From Telopea speciosissima (taxonomy: Eukaryota > Streptophyta > Magnoliopsida > Proteales > Proteaceae): a stretch of DNA of 64,000 bases. Every line of letters begins with the position of its first letter. The stretch's first letter is position 1. Position numbers and translations under genes: made by a program. The notes below the pieces were generated by a model. It saw only the letters and a program-made list of their open reading frames with translations, was not told where the DNA came from and ran no database searches. The stretch spans positions 24,661,001-24,725,000 of the forward strand of contig NC_057916.1 in NCBI RefSeq assembly GCF_018873765.1, written 5' to 3'. Positions 1 through 13,800 of this stretch are shown piece after piece.

Positions 1-3000
1 CCAACACCTTGAGTCGCCTAGACACCCAGACAAATTGGGATTCTTTCATTCTACAAAAATCGAGGCTAGTTTTTCTTAATGCTGGGGGAATTGCTGCAGT
101 TTGCATTAGAAATTAATCCCGTATGGAGGCCTATGCACAGGCTTGGGAGCCCATAAGGTGCTTGTGGAAGTTCAATGGGCTGAAATTGACCTTTGGGTAG
201 TTATATTACAGGTTTGGCCTTTCGTTTTTTTGGGTTTCATTGTAATGGGCCTAATTTATAAGCCCCATAAAGTGGGGATAAGGTTAGTACACGAGATTAC
301 TAGTTAAATGTTTAAGTTAGATTAGAATACTTAATAGCTAGATAGAGTCCTATTTTAAAATTATTTACTTTATTGAGTGTGGTAGAGTGATTAAAAGTCC
401 TTTTGAGAGTTAATTTAGAAATTTTAGGTCTTTATATGTAATACAACCTCATCAATTGGAGATGATTTCAGCAAAGAATGATTTTTTAAGAATTTTGGTG
501 CTATTGAGCAGTGCAAACGAGATTGGTATCCCATGCCTGATTTCTTCTCTTCTCTTATGTTCTCTTCTTACTCCCAAGCAGATCGATCTCATTTTTTCCC
601 TCCCCTTCCATCGATCTGATTTCTTCACTTAACAACGCAGTTGCTTCCTTTTTATCTCAGATCTGACCACAGATTTGATCATTAGGCCTGCTTGCATTTG
701 AGATCCATAATTTGGATGTTCAGATTGCATTACTATCTCATCCTCCAGGGCTCAACTCTGTCTCTCCTTTGATCCTCCATCCCCCCCCCCCTTTCCCCCC
801 ATCCCATTAAGAAGAATAAATAAAACCATAGCACTTCCATAGGCAGGGCCACCGGCCACTACCACACCATGAGGCATACCCAGGCCCGCATGAAGAACCT
901 CGTGGCCTTGCATTAATTAATTTTTGACATACGCTTAACCCAAAATATATCACGACTAACAGCCAGACCATGGATACAGAGAAACCCATTTAATTAAATC
1001 CTATAACCCAAAACAGCACTAAGAAAACTATGAAACCAATACCATAACTCAAGCAGGTTTGTTTGCTTTTAGGCTGCGTTCATCCACTGGACTCTGCCAG
1101 AATATGGATTGGGTCCCACTGGAAATTCTGTTTTTCCTTGTGTTTATTTGCCCAAAAAATCTGACCCAACCCCCAATATTTTCTTGATTCCTTCATCCTT
1201 TTCTCCTTTTATCCATTTGACAAATCCTCCCAAATTGAAGGATTAATTAGAATTTCAACTCATTCTTCTGGAAGGACAATTAATAAAGAATTGGCCCCTC
1301 AATAGCATCAGCTAAATATTTAATTAGTTTTTCACTTCTTTTATTTTTTTAATTCTTTTTATTTTTGTTTCCTTTCTAATGGTTTCTGTACAAAAGAACT
1401 GCCCTTGAAAAAGTCAGATTTTTCTCTCTTTTTTTTTAATTTATTCTCGTTTATTTTCCTCTCCTATACTTTTTGATTCCTCTTTTATTTTGTTGTTCTA
1501 TCCAGACAAATGAACAAGCAGTAAAGGTATCGCTTCTGTTATACATTAAAGGGTTTCATTACCTGTTCACTTCGCTGCTCCATTATGTTCCACTTCTTTC
1601 TGTGCTTTACATGAACACTCTTGCTCTTTTGCTTCTTTTGACCACTTCCATATATTCCAATCACCAAGGCAGTCAACTTAGACAGTGGTCACATGCAACA
1701 ATGCATGTGCCTTCCACTAGATCTAAATGAATTCTTCATGTAACGATCACTACATTATGCTCCAACCACCATGGCAGAATGACCCTGATGCAGGGCATTC
1801 AGCCAGCCCGCCAGGCCCAGCCAAGGCCAGATTTGTGCCCGCAGACCAGTAGGACCAGGCCTAAAAGGCCCAGCCCTTAGGTCGACACCTATGCTGGCCT
1901 GGGTGAATTAAACCCAGTGGTTCTGCCTTTTCATTTTCCTAGGCTAGTATTTACTGTAACTATGTGTCTTTTCAGTTTCCTAGGTGGAGTTATGAGGTTG
2001 TTCATGCTCCTGAGTATTAGTTATTAGTCATTAAGAGCCTTTTAGTTTTCTATGTCACTTTCTCGGTTGTAGTTCCCTATGTCTTGGTTTTAGTTTCTAG
2101 GTGTCGAAAATCCAAATGTATATTCAATGTAAGTTGATGTATCCCAAGGGCTTTTAATGCCTCCCCTCTATATAATGAAACCATGGTCTGTTCTCTGGAA
2201 CACCAGATTTTGAAGACAAAGAACTCTCTTGTGAGATTTAGCTTGTGGACTCAAGTGGGCTGGGGATTCAGCAATCATATCCACGGTGGATCTCCTTAGT
2301 GGGGCTCTAGTGGACCCTAGCAGCCAAAACTATCTACCTCCATCAATTATCATCATCATCAACCACCATCATCCATCTCCATCTTCATCATCAAACTAAA
2401 AGGCCCTCATCTAGCGGCTTATAACTTGCCGGTTTTCAACCAGTTCATCGATCCTTCTTATTTTTAATACAAGATGCAGATGGACTAGAATAGGAATTTT
2501 TTCAATCCACATACCCGTAGTTGATATTTTGGTATTATCTACTGAAGGAAATGCCATATAAAAATATATAAAGAAGCATTTTGTTTCTCCAAACAAGTTC
2601 CTTTACCATCAATCACATGCGTGCACGAGAGAAGAAACCATAGCAGGAGCATCCCAAGATGCTGAATGGATGTTTAGGATTAGTTGCACATGGCACTAAG
2701 CTGATTTTATGTAATTCTTGTCATTAAAAACGGAATTGTCTTTTTCATTTGGGGGCAAATCTTTACTTTTCTTACATTTAAGTTTGTCCTGGAGTCCAAT
2801 TGTTATTAGGTCCTTGTTAGATAGCATCTTTGTTTTCAATAACTATGTAACACCCCCCCCCCCAAATCGATTAATGGAATTGAGTTAATTATCGAATATT
2901 TGGATTTGTTTGGTTTGCTACCAACTGGCAAGCTGTCTATCTCTCCCCTCTTGAGCTGCCTAATGTCAGGTTAGTTCTCTCTCTCCTTCCTCTCAGTAAT

Positions 3001-4831
3001 TCCCTCTCCTCCATATCTCTATCCTCCCAATTGTTTCTTCTCCTCTAGATACTATTTTTTCTCCCTTCAATAACTACCTCTTTCTTCTCTTTATTTCTCT
3101 CTTCTCCCTCACAGTAGCAAACTAGCACTTATCTATCCCCTATTTTATTTTCAATGACTCCTCTCTAATTTTCTTTTCTTTTTTACTTTATCTATTTCTT
3201 TAGTCTTTTATTTTTTTTTTTTTCTCTAAAATTGATTGTTATTATCTTGTCTGAAATTCTAGATTTGATGTCTGTTATTATCCTCTATTAATCCTAACCA
3301 ACAGATCTGAATTTCTAGAATTCTTCCTTCACTTTCCCATAGTTCCCCTCTTTTTAGGCTCATCACCGTGGGCAAATCAGATTTCATTAGATCCCTACAA
3401 CCTTGTGATGCAGCCCCATGTGCCCACACCCGAAGGAAGAAGAAGAAGAAGAAGAAGCCCTGAAATTAGGGCTTAGTTTAGAGCCATAGCTTAGGTTTAC
3501 ATTTAGTAGGTTCTATACTTAGCTTTATTTCAGCTTACTTGTAAACTTAAGTTGAACCGGTTCAAACCATGGTTCAATTTAAGTGATTTAATTAAGTGTC
3601 TTTTGCTTTAAGTTATTAGGGGTAGGTAGGTCTTTTAACCCTTTTAAAATTTTAAGTTGTTTTAATTAGATCCACCCCTCCACGATTTAGTGAGGGAGTG
3701 TTTTGTTTAGATTAGGATTTGGCCTCTGGCCTTCTATTATTAATATTGAAATTGTGGGAGGCTCCCCCACAAGTTTTATGAATTAAAAAAATTGTTTGCT
3801 GCCATTGTTGCTGTTGCTACTCTTTGTGAGTGTTTGTCTTGTGGTTCTATCAAGGAAGAAAGAGTAGGTAGATCTCCTACGACTCCTTACGCCGTGACAA
3901 CTGGGAGGATCCCTGAATCTGAAGGTGGTTCTATCCTTCTCTACTGTCCAATCTTGCTGCCAGTGGATTCTACTGTAAGTTTGAGACCCAATTCTGTTCC
4001 TAACCCTCTACTTCCCCCCCCCCCCCCAATCAATTCCCCTTTGTTTTTTGTTTGAATTTCATAAACCCTAATCACCCTGAACCCTGTCCAGCATTAACCC
4101 CGCATCAGAATCTCATCAAAATTCAACCACAGCCCCCGTAGGCCTCCCCCTCCACTCTATATTCATCTCAGTCCCATCCAACCACTCAAACCCTAATTTA
4201 CATTGTCTCTGTAAAACCCCAAATTCCTGTGTAGACCTAACCAGCCATCAGAATTGCACCATATTACAGCCAAACATCCCTCTCATTGCCCTTAGCACTC
4301 GACCTTAGCCCCTTGCCCTAATTCCAAGTTTAAACCCTAATTTAAACCTAAATTCTAAAACCAAAACCCTAACCCTAATTTCTGAAATTTGAATTTTACT
4401 CAAACCTTGTTCAAACCTACACTATTAGCTTCTCCTAGACCTGCCCATTAAAACCATATAAGATTTAGCTCCATTCTCATAAACTTAACCCTAATTCTGC
4501 CCTAAATTACCCAATTCTGTCCATTTGAACCAGCAGCCCCTTTTGATCCTGTTGCTTGGCCTCTCATAGGATCCTTCTCCTATCTAGAGCTACATTACCC
4601 TGCTTACATCAGCACCTAACCAAAGAACTAAGATCTGGAACAAGGTTACAAGGGGGGGAAATGGCAAAAAGTAGGAAACTTGGACCCTGGGGGAAAAAGA
4701 AGAATAAAAAGAAAGAAATAAATCCTTGCAACATTCACAAAACACCTGTGCTATAAGCAAACACATATACATAATAGAACCTTGAAAAGCCGCTCTATTT
4801 GAACCAGGAAAACAAGTACACTAGATCTCAC
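1..4831. other. Gene-free stretch, probably intron of GET4
   Basis: No coding exon was found on either strand. The stretch lies downstream of GET4 exon 5 on the minus strand; because that exon ends in a normal donor site and the next GET4 exons are not visible, it is probably intron. It holds pyrimidine-rich tracts (about 2930-3230), several poly-C runs (780, 2850, 4012), a short GAA microsatellite near 3435, an LTR-like stretch near 1786-2400 and CCCTAA-like words around 4320-4380. Short open frames here match nothing I recognise. Confidence 0.6.
1786..2400 (+). repeat. Solo-LTR-like sequence
   Basis: The stretch opens with TGATGCAGG, the same start as the LTRs of the element at 17222-20657, and carries a TATATAATGAAACC promoter-like word near 2171 followed by a leader-like sequence. 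No second copy, primer site or coding region lies beside it. The right end is not defined and no clean target duplication could be fixed, so this is a tentative old solo LTR. Confidence 0.3.
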
Positions 4832-7800
4832 CTAATTGCAGCTTTCAAGAATGATGAACAACCTTCTACACGAGTTTTGGCAGCCCCCAGGGCATGGGAG
4901 AGTTGTTGCATGTCATCATCATCCTCCAAATGTTGTAAATGTTGTGGCACTGAAATCTGTGGAAATTTCTTGTATATACTCCTGACACGGTCTAACATAA
5001 ATGGTTTAGTTATAATCATGAAAAACATAAAGGTAACACATTGATCAGGTACGGATATAAAAATGTTTTATGAAACATGTCACATATTCCAAACTTGGAG
5101 TCTAATAGTCTACTAACGCATTGCCAGCCCTAATATCATGCTTATATTATAAGATAAAACTCAACCAATCCAAGTGTTTGTTTGAGAACGGATGCTAATG
5201 TCACCACAAAAAATAAGTGGCTGAGCCACATGCTTATATATATATATAATAACTTTTCCGACTCTGAATTTTTCCGACTCTGACATCTCAGACAACATTT
5301 GGTTATACATCTTAGACCAAAGTGACAAAGAAATAATTATTTGCTTACTCTATCAAAGGATATACCGAGGGGTTAGACTGAAAGTGACATGGGGAGAAGT
5401 AATGAGAAAACAAAACGATGGCTTTGAGTTAAACGCGAAGCAGGATTCAGGTATACAACCCAATTTAGTTGGGATAAGGCTCAAAGAAATGAAGAATGAC
5501 TGGGAAAAGCTATTTTATGAAGCCCATGAGGCCATGATGGTGGCTTTGGGTAATTGTGATGTGTTTCAGCTAGTCGGCTAGCGTGCTAAGTGTTCAAGGG
5601 GAGGAGAAAGAAGAGAAGAATAAAAAGGGGGGAAAAACAACTTCTGGGCCTCGAAACCAAGGTTTCAAGTTGGCATGGAGAAAGTACCAGGTTTCAACTG
5701 AGATATGGTCGAAACCTAGTAAATCTCGATTTCTGGCTGGTCAAAATCAGTGTTGGCACCGAGTTCTTGATCATTACCTACAATGCAAGCACAAGGTAGT
5801 CTAGGTTTTCAACAACACAGCAACCTAAGTCTAGCACATAAGGAGTACAAGAATACAAATGAAACAAGCTAAAAAGTAGAAACACTTACAACCCTTGCTC
5901 TGTTTCGATTCTTGGTACTCTGTGAAACTCTAAGTCACCAAACGCTGCTTTAATAGTCACTGGAATCTTCAACTAACTCCTTGATGAGAGGAACTTGAAT
6001 CTTCAAGTAGACATTTGCTTGTGGGACTCCATTTCCTCCCTCTTCTTCTCTTATCTTGCAAACCCTCTTGGTTTACACAATTGCTCAACTACCTATCTTC
6101 TAGCCTTCAATGAAGCAACGAATCAATCAATAGAGTGGATTTAAGCAAGAAACCCTAGCTTCTCTCTTTCCTTATCTCTTCTTCCATTCACTTCCTCTTT
6201 TCTCCTCCCTCTTCTTCTCTCTTGGGAGCTTCAGTGCTTACAACACTCATATTTCGATTATAAAGAGCCCCAAAAAGCAACTGAAATCGGACCAAGTTGA
6301 ACTGCCCGTGGTTCAACCATTCATCTGTGTTATCAGCAAAATGACCACATCTCACTCGTCTAGTGTCGGATTGACTTGATTCTGGGGCATTGGAAAGAAG
6401 ACTTGAAGCTCTACAACTTTCATGTTTTGAGCTGCATCCCAGGTAGTGAGTAAGACCTCAAAAAACGTGCCATAAGTTATTCGAGATCATAACTTATTCG
6501 ATCGGACTCAGATTGCACCAATTCTTGGGGCATATGAAAGTAGACTTGAAGCTCTCCAACTCAAATGTTTTGAGCTTCAACACAGTTAGGAAGACCTTGA
6601 AAAATGCGGCTCAAATTATTGATGTGCAAAAATTGGATTCTACAGAAGTTACTATTCATTTTTGCATTCAGACAAAATCAGCTGGACAGAGGCCGGATGT
6701 CTGACGCCTGACCTCTGCCCATTCAAATACACATCGCTCTCATCTAACCTCCGATTGAGCCGATTTTTTTCCACGTGAAAGATGCCTCAAAGGGAAACAA
6801 CTTTGATATTTACACCTTCAACTCAGGTTCAGTGCACGGTTTCTAAATTGATTATGAAACTGATGCAAATGATGAAGCTACTCCCTGAAGCATACGCGCA
6901 ATGCCTGAATAAGTGAATATCAATTCATAACTTCCCACTCTGATATCGGATTGGAATCATAGTTGTTTAGGCGTTGCCTAGGCGTCCAAGCACCCTTTTT
7001 TGGATGGGCACCTTGGTCACCTAGATGCTTTGTTGGTGTTGCCTTAGTTTTTGAAACCCCCCCCCCAATGCCTTGGGTCGCCTAGTGCTTCAACAACTAT
7101 GATTTTTATGATTCAAAAATTGTTGGAAAGCTAACTCAAAGATCTACATTTCTCATGTTTTAAGCTCCTACAAATTCCAACTAGAGGACAGCTCAAAAAT
7201 AGAATCTGGGCATCATGCACAACATCTACATTCGAGATCATTGCTCCGTCATCCGAGCACACTGAATGACCAGATTCTTGAGGCATTGTGAAGCTTGCTC
7301 ATAGGACTAGTCTCTTTCAGTTTTGTGCTTCAACAAAATCCCAGTGAAGGACATCTCAAAACACCTGTGAAGTAACTGCTCCAACATAAATTTTGTTAAA
7401 GTTATTAGTTCTCATGTCCTAGGGGTATTTCTGGAACTAGTTATTAACTAGTTTCCTTATTATGTAATTTCTTCTTTTTCTTTCTTTTTACCCTTTACCT
7501 CCCTAGGGAGGTTGGATGTAATATGTCAAGACATCATATTTGAGTAATATAGGTGTGGAGGGCGAAATCCCAAGACACAACTTACAACCGAGACTCTTTC
7601 TCCTCCTTGTTCTTCTCCTCTTCTTCTTCTTCTTCTTCTTCTTCCTCCTTCAACTTCTTCTTCTTCTTCTACTTACACTCTCAATCTCAATCTCAATCTT
7701 AACTTGGTATCAGAGCGCAGGTTTTGAGAGTCGTATCCAATCTCCCTCTCCCTATTTTTTCCTCTCTTTGGAATCCAAGAACATAAGGGATTCCAAGGAA

Positions 7801-10800
7801 GAGGCTCTTATATAAACTGATTGTTGAAGGAGTCTGAAATAGGTTATTTTCAACCTATTCAAGTTAGTGATGCTGCCTCTTGAGCTACTTTGAAGCCCTG
7901 ATGAAGTTTTGGAGCTCACCCAGCTTTTTCTAGGTTTTCCGCCAGGTTCCTGTTGCAGGTCTTGTATCTCCTTCTCTCGGGCTGTGTTTGGATCATGGAG
8001 TAGCTCTTTAAGATCGTTTCTGAGTCCTATTTATGCCCCTTATGCTTGCACTTGATGGATGTGAAGCTATTTGGAGCATAACCCATTCTTGTGTGACCTC
8101 TGTTTCTGCCCAGGTAAAGCTGAGACTGATATTTGATTCTTTTTCTTGTACTTGGAGTACAGTAGGCTCTTCTCTTAGTTGAGAAATAATTATGGACATC
8201 TTGTCTGAAGTCTTGCAACAGTATTAAGTGTTTTTGTTGCTTGTAAAGTGTGTGGGTAAAGGCTGTTCCAGCTTATGCTATTTTTCTTCCGGCTGAATTT
8301 CTTTTTTTTTCTGTTGTTGGAATCATTTCTTGGGTTGAGTGTGTACTCCCCACTTGTTGTTGGGACCCTTGTGTATGGTCAAGTGTTCATTTCCTTATAC
8401 TATGGTTGATTCATCAACATCTGGTTTTGGTTCGGCTGATTCACAGCCCACTCCAACAGCTCCTCGATTGGTTTATGAGAACACCCATCTACAGATCTCC
8501 TTTGTGCAGCTTGATGGTATTAATTACTTGGACTGGTCACACTCTATGAAGCTTTCTCTTCGAAGCAAAGGGAAGCTTGGGTATATTACAGGTGCCATTA
8601 AAGCCCCAGAGCCCAGTTCACCTACCTATGGAACATGGGAGACAGAAAACTCTACAGTGATGACCTGGTTAATCTTCTCCATGAAACCAGAGATTGGGAG
8701 AAGATTTATAAGAAAAGAAACTGCCAAGGCAATCTGGGACAGTGTCGCCCTGACCTTTGACAGAGTGGGTGACTCTGCCAAGGTTTATCAGCTCCACCAG
8801 AGAATTAACTCAATGAAACAAGGTGACAAGACCATTTATGAGTACTACAGTGCTTTTCTTGGTCTTTTGGAGGAGTATGACCACTACAGGGACCTCCAGT
8901 TGACTAACCCAGAGGATGAAGCCAAAGTACACCGGACCCTTGAAAAGGAGCGTGTCTTCTCCTTACTTGGTGGTTTGAATCCTGACTATGAGCCAATTAG
9001 GCTTCAGATCTTAGGCAGGTTTCCCTTTCCATCTCTTAGTGAGGTCTGTAGTTACTTACAGAGTGAGGAAACTCGACGTACTACTATGGCACCAACATCT
9101 GTTCCATCTCTTGAGCGGTCAGCCCTCAATATGAGTTCCTTCCGAGACACCAGTGGAGGTGGTAGAGGCCAAGGGCTTAACCATACTGAAGAAAGAGTAG
9201 TGGAGCCAATTGGTGCTAGTGGAGTTGGTCGCGACAGGTTTAAATGTGATCATTGTGGGAGGACAGGACACACTAAGGATAGGTGTTGGTCTCTTCATGG
9301 TCGCCCTCCTGGCACTCGTGATCGTGGTGGCCGTAGAGGGGGAGCTAGAGCACATTCTGTGATGACTGAGGCAGATGCTCCACAAGATGACTCCACTTTG
9401 GTAGATGCGGTGTTTCGCAAGGTTATGTCACAGCTAAGCACATCTCCTGCATCCACAATGGCCAGTTCTTCCTCATCCTCAGCTTTACAGGTCTCCACCT
9501 CAGCTTCTACTGCAGCCCAGTCTTGGGTCATTGATTCTGGTGCCACTGACCAGTCATATGATTCCCATACCATTTGTTCTGGTAAGGACAAGGTTAGGGT
9601 AGCTGATGGTTCCCTTTCCTCCATCTCTGGTAAGGGCAGTATCCATGTTACACCATCTATTTCTCTTACTTCTGTCCTTCATGTCCCTAATCTTACTCTT
9701 AATCTTTTATCTGTGAGTTACTTGACTAAATCTCTGAATTGTTGTGTCACCTTTTATCCTTCTCATTGTCTTTTTCAGGATTTGGTGACAAAGAGGATTA
9801 TTGGTAGCGGACGTGAGGAACAAGGCCTGTATCTTTTTTACCCTTTTTTGCCCACAGCTCAGTCCTATGTATGTGGACATGATGATAGTAGTTCTGTGGA
9901 GTCTGTTATGTTATGGCACCGCCGTCTTGGCCATCCATCTTTTATTGTAATGAGGAAGCAATTGCCTCACTTATTTTCTTCTGCTGCTTCTTCTCATATT
10001 TTTCAATGTGAATCATGTATGTTTGCCAAACATTGTCGTTCCTCTTATCCATACCATGGTAATAGAACTGCTGTTCCCTTTCATATTGTCCATATGGATG
10101 TTTGGGGACCTTCTCCTACTACTTCCTTATTTGGCTATCATTACTTTGTGTCATTTATTGATGATTTTTCTGGTGCTACTTGGACTGTTCTCATGAAGCA
10201 TAAGAGTGATGTTTGTGATGCATTTAAAACCTTTTATCAGATGATTCTTACTCAGTTTGACACTTGGATCAAAATTGCTCGGTCCAATAAAGGGGGTGAA
10301 TACATGTTTGGTGGCCTCCAAACCTTCTTTTCTAATAATGGCATTATCCATCAGCTAGTGTGTGTTGACACACCGCAACAAAATGGGGTTGCTGAGCGAA
10401 AAAATCGCCATTTATTGAAGGTCACCCGCAGTCTCTTGTTTGGCATGAATGTCCCCAAGATCTTCTGGTCTGCTGCCCTTCTCACAGCTTCTTTTCTCAT
10501 CAACCGCATGCCAACCAAGCTTCTTGATTTCAAATCTCCCTTGGACATTTTATCTCCCAAGGTTTCTGCTTTCTCTCTTCCTCCTAGAGTCTTTGGTTGT
10601 GTTTGTTATGTGCATGTTAACAAATTTGCTCGCACTAAACTTGACTCTAAAGCCCTCAAGTATCTATTCCTTGGGTATTCTTCTACTACTAAGGGCTACA
10701 AGTGCTATCACCCTTCTTCTCGTCGGTGCATTATCTCCAAGGATGTCACCTTCTTTGAATCTATTCCTTTCTTTGCTCCTCAGCATCCTCTTCAGGGGGA

Positions 10801-13800
10801 GCATTGTGGAAGTGAACAGGTTGTTGATTATCTTCACCCTCCTCTCCCTATCTCCCCTTTTATGTTTGATATTGGAACACACAAGACTGTGGCGACTGTG
10901 GATGTGGGTAATATGGGTGATCAATCACAATTAGGTGTGAATACAAAATTGGTGGTTGAGAATGATTCTGGTAAGGAGAAGGATTACCACATTACCTACA
11001 AAAAGGGTGAAGGCTTGCATAACAGAGAAAAGCAGATCTACCAAGAGTCCTCTTTGGATCCAGATCCGCATCCTCCTCAATCGGTGACACTCATTCTCCT
11101 CCATCTGATTTAGAACTTCCTATTGCTGTTAGAAAAGGGAAAAGAGCTTGTACTAATCCTATAGCCCAGTTTGTCTCCTATAATGCTCTTTCTTCTACAA
11201 GTATTGCCTTTATTATTGCTCTCTCTACAACTTCTATTCCCAGGAATGTTACTGATGCTATGTCTGACCCAAAGAGGAGACAAGCTATGTTTGAGGAGAT
11301 GATGGCTCTTGAGAAGAATGGCACTTGGCAGTTGGTAGATCCTCCCAAGGGACGTGTCCCTGTTGGATGCAAATGGGTCTATACAATCAAGTATAAATCC
11401 GAGGGTACTGTTGAAAGATACAAAGCAAGGTTAGTAGCCAAAGGGTACAGTCAGGTCTATGGGATTGATTATCAGGAGACATTTGCTCCAGTAGCTAAGC
11501 ACAACTCCATAAGAGTTCTTTTATCTCTGGCTACCAATAAAGATTGGCCTCTATATCAGTTAGATGTGAAGAATGCCTTTCTTTATGGTGACTTGGAAGA
11601 GGAAATGTACATGCAACCCCCACCGGGCTTCAAAGTACCCTCAGCTGAAGGGAAGGTGTGCCTCCTCAAGAAGGCACTATATGGGCTCAAACAATCTCCA
11701 AAGGCATGGTTTGAACACTTTCGACAAGCTATTCTTCAAAATGGATATTCCCAGAGTCAAACAGATCACACTCTCTTTACCAAACGGGGCAATGGTACCA
11801 TCACAGCTCTCATTGTTTATGTTGATGATATTGTAATCACTGGAGATGCTATGGCTAAGATAGATAAACTGAAAAGCTACTTGGCTAAACAGTTTGAAAT
11901 CAAAGATCTGGGCCCCTTGAAGTCTTTCTTAGGCATTGACGTATCAAGGACCAAGAAAGGAATCAACATATGTCAACGAAAGTTTGTGCTTGATTTGTTG
12001 ACAGAGACAGGGATGTTAGGATGTAAACCAGCAAGTTCTCCTATGAAGTAGAATCACAAACTAGGAGAAGATTGTGGTTCTCCTCTTGTTGATGCGGGAA
12101 AGTACCAGAGGCTAGTTGGGAAGCTTATTTACCTTTCTATGACACGCCCAGATATCTCCTATGCAGTGGGAGTAGTGAGCCAATTTATGCATGCCCCCAA
12201 GAGTGGTCACTTAGATGTTGTGTATCATATTCTAAGATATTTGAATTCATGCCCAGGGAAAGGTTTGTTGTATGCCAGGCACAACCACCTGAGAGTGGAA
12301 GGTTTTACTAATGCTGATTGGGCTGGCTCCATCACAAACAGGAGGCCTACCTCCGGCTACTGTACCTTTGTGGGAGGTAACTTGGTTACATGGAGAAGCA
12401 AAAAACAGTCGGTTGTAGCTAGATCCAATGCCGAAGCAGAATTTAGAGCTATGGCTCATGGAGTGTGTGAACTTATATGGTTGAAAAGACTTGTTTAGGA
12501 ATTGGGTTTTGGCATTGCAGGTCCTATGAGGCTTTACTGTGATAACAAGGCTGCCATCAGCATTGCCCACAATCCTATACAACATGACAGAACCAAGCAC
12601 ATTGAAGTGGATCGACACTTCATCAAGGAGAAGATTGACTCTGGCTGTATTTGCACTCCTTTTGTTAAGACTGGTGATCAACTAGCTGACATCTTCACCA
12701 AGGCCCTTGCCTCTCCTCAGTTTGGCTCTCTTCTATGCAAGCTGGGAATGCATGATATTTATTCTCCATCTTGAGGGGGAGTGTTAGAGTTATTAGTTCT
12801 CATGTCCTAGGGGTATTTCTGGAACTAGATATTAACTAGTTTCCTTATTATGTAATTTCTTCTTTTTCTTTCTTTTTACCCTTTACCTCCCTAGGGAGGT
12901 TGGATGTAATATGTCAAGACATCATATTTGAGTAATATAGGAGTGGAGGGAGAAATCCCAAGACACAACTTACAACCGAGACTCATTCTCCTCCTTGTTC
13001 TTCCTCCTCTTCTTCTTCTTCTTCTTCTTCTTCTTCTTCTTCTTCTTCTTCTTCTTCAACTTCTTCTTCTTCTTCTACTTACACTCTCAATCTCAATCTT
13101 AACTAAATTTACAATCTTCCTCACATAACTACATCCTTCACCTTCGGCAACACCCTCATGTACTCAAGGGCTTACAACTGCCACCTCACCATACCAAACA
13201 CAACAAGCCTCTCATCGCCTGCTCAACCACTACCACACCATCAACAGTACATATCCACAGCTACTGCCCATTGCCCTGACAACTGTACATGTTGCTCGTG
13301 AGGATACAACATCAACATACCTTGTTTGTCAACCAAGTCAACTCGGAAGCTTGTTGATCACTGTAGCCTTCAACTGACAGCTGCCTACTGTCACTGCTGA
13401 CTGTATCTTGACAACTGCCAATTGTAACTGAAGACAACCAATACATGGCTTTCAGCTATGCTAACTCTGCTCGTCCTCCAATTGACCATCCGTATACCTG
13501 CAATCTCAGCTCATCTGAGTGAGTGTGTTGACCATCAAGAATACCAACACAAGCTCACAGCTCAACTGATCTTCTTGGCTGACGGTGTTGACAACAATGA
13601 CAACATAATGTAGTTCTAGATTGGTAGGAGACCAACTAGGAGCCAACAACCAGGATCTGCCATGAACAGGGTAGTTTGAATAGGTCAAAATAAGTGTTTT
13701 TGGTTAAATTAGGGTTATGGTTTAATGGGACCTAATGTTTGATGGTAGGGTTTTGCTAAGTTGATGTAGAGGAGTCTTCCACTGAAGTTATTGTTAAGTT

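Larger units (their letters stand above)
7394..13104 (+). mobile_element. Ty1/copia LTR retrotransposon, broken
   Basis: A full-length copia element about 5.7 kb long: two LTRs, a primer-binding site matching initiator tRNA-Met (TGGTATCAGAGC, 7705-7716), a gag-pol region and a purine-rich tract (TTGAGGGGGAG) just before the 3' LTR. Approximate order: gag with a zinc knuckle near 9.25 kb, protease with a DSGA motif near 9.53 kb, GAG-pre-integrase and integrase about 9.9-10.8 kb, reverse transcriptase with YVDD near 11.82 kb, and RNase H about 12.2-12.7 kb. The protease-integrase-RT order places it in Ty1/copia. It is flanked by the direct repeat AATTT (7389-7393 and 13106-13110). The coding region looks broken, with about three breaks. 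The LTRs differ by only about five substitutions outside a TTC microsatellite, so it is young. It sits inside GET4 intron 4, antisense to the gene. Confidence 0.95.

Noticed and set aside
4320-4380. CCCTAA-like telomere words
   Set aside because: Only a few imperfect units among other sequence, so no interstitial telomere.
7540-7815. Leucine-rich 91-residue open frame
   Set aside because: It lies in the copia 5' LTR and is made by its TTC microsatellite.
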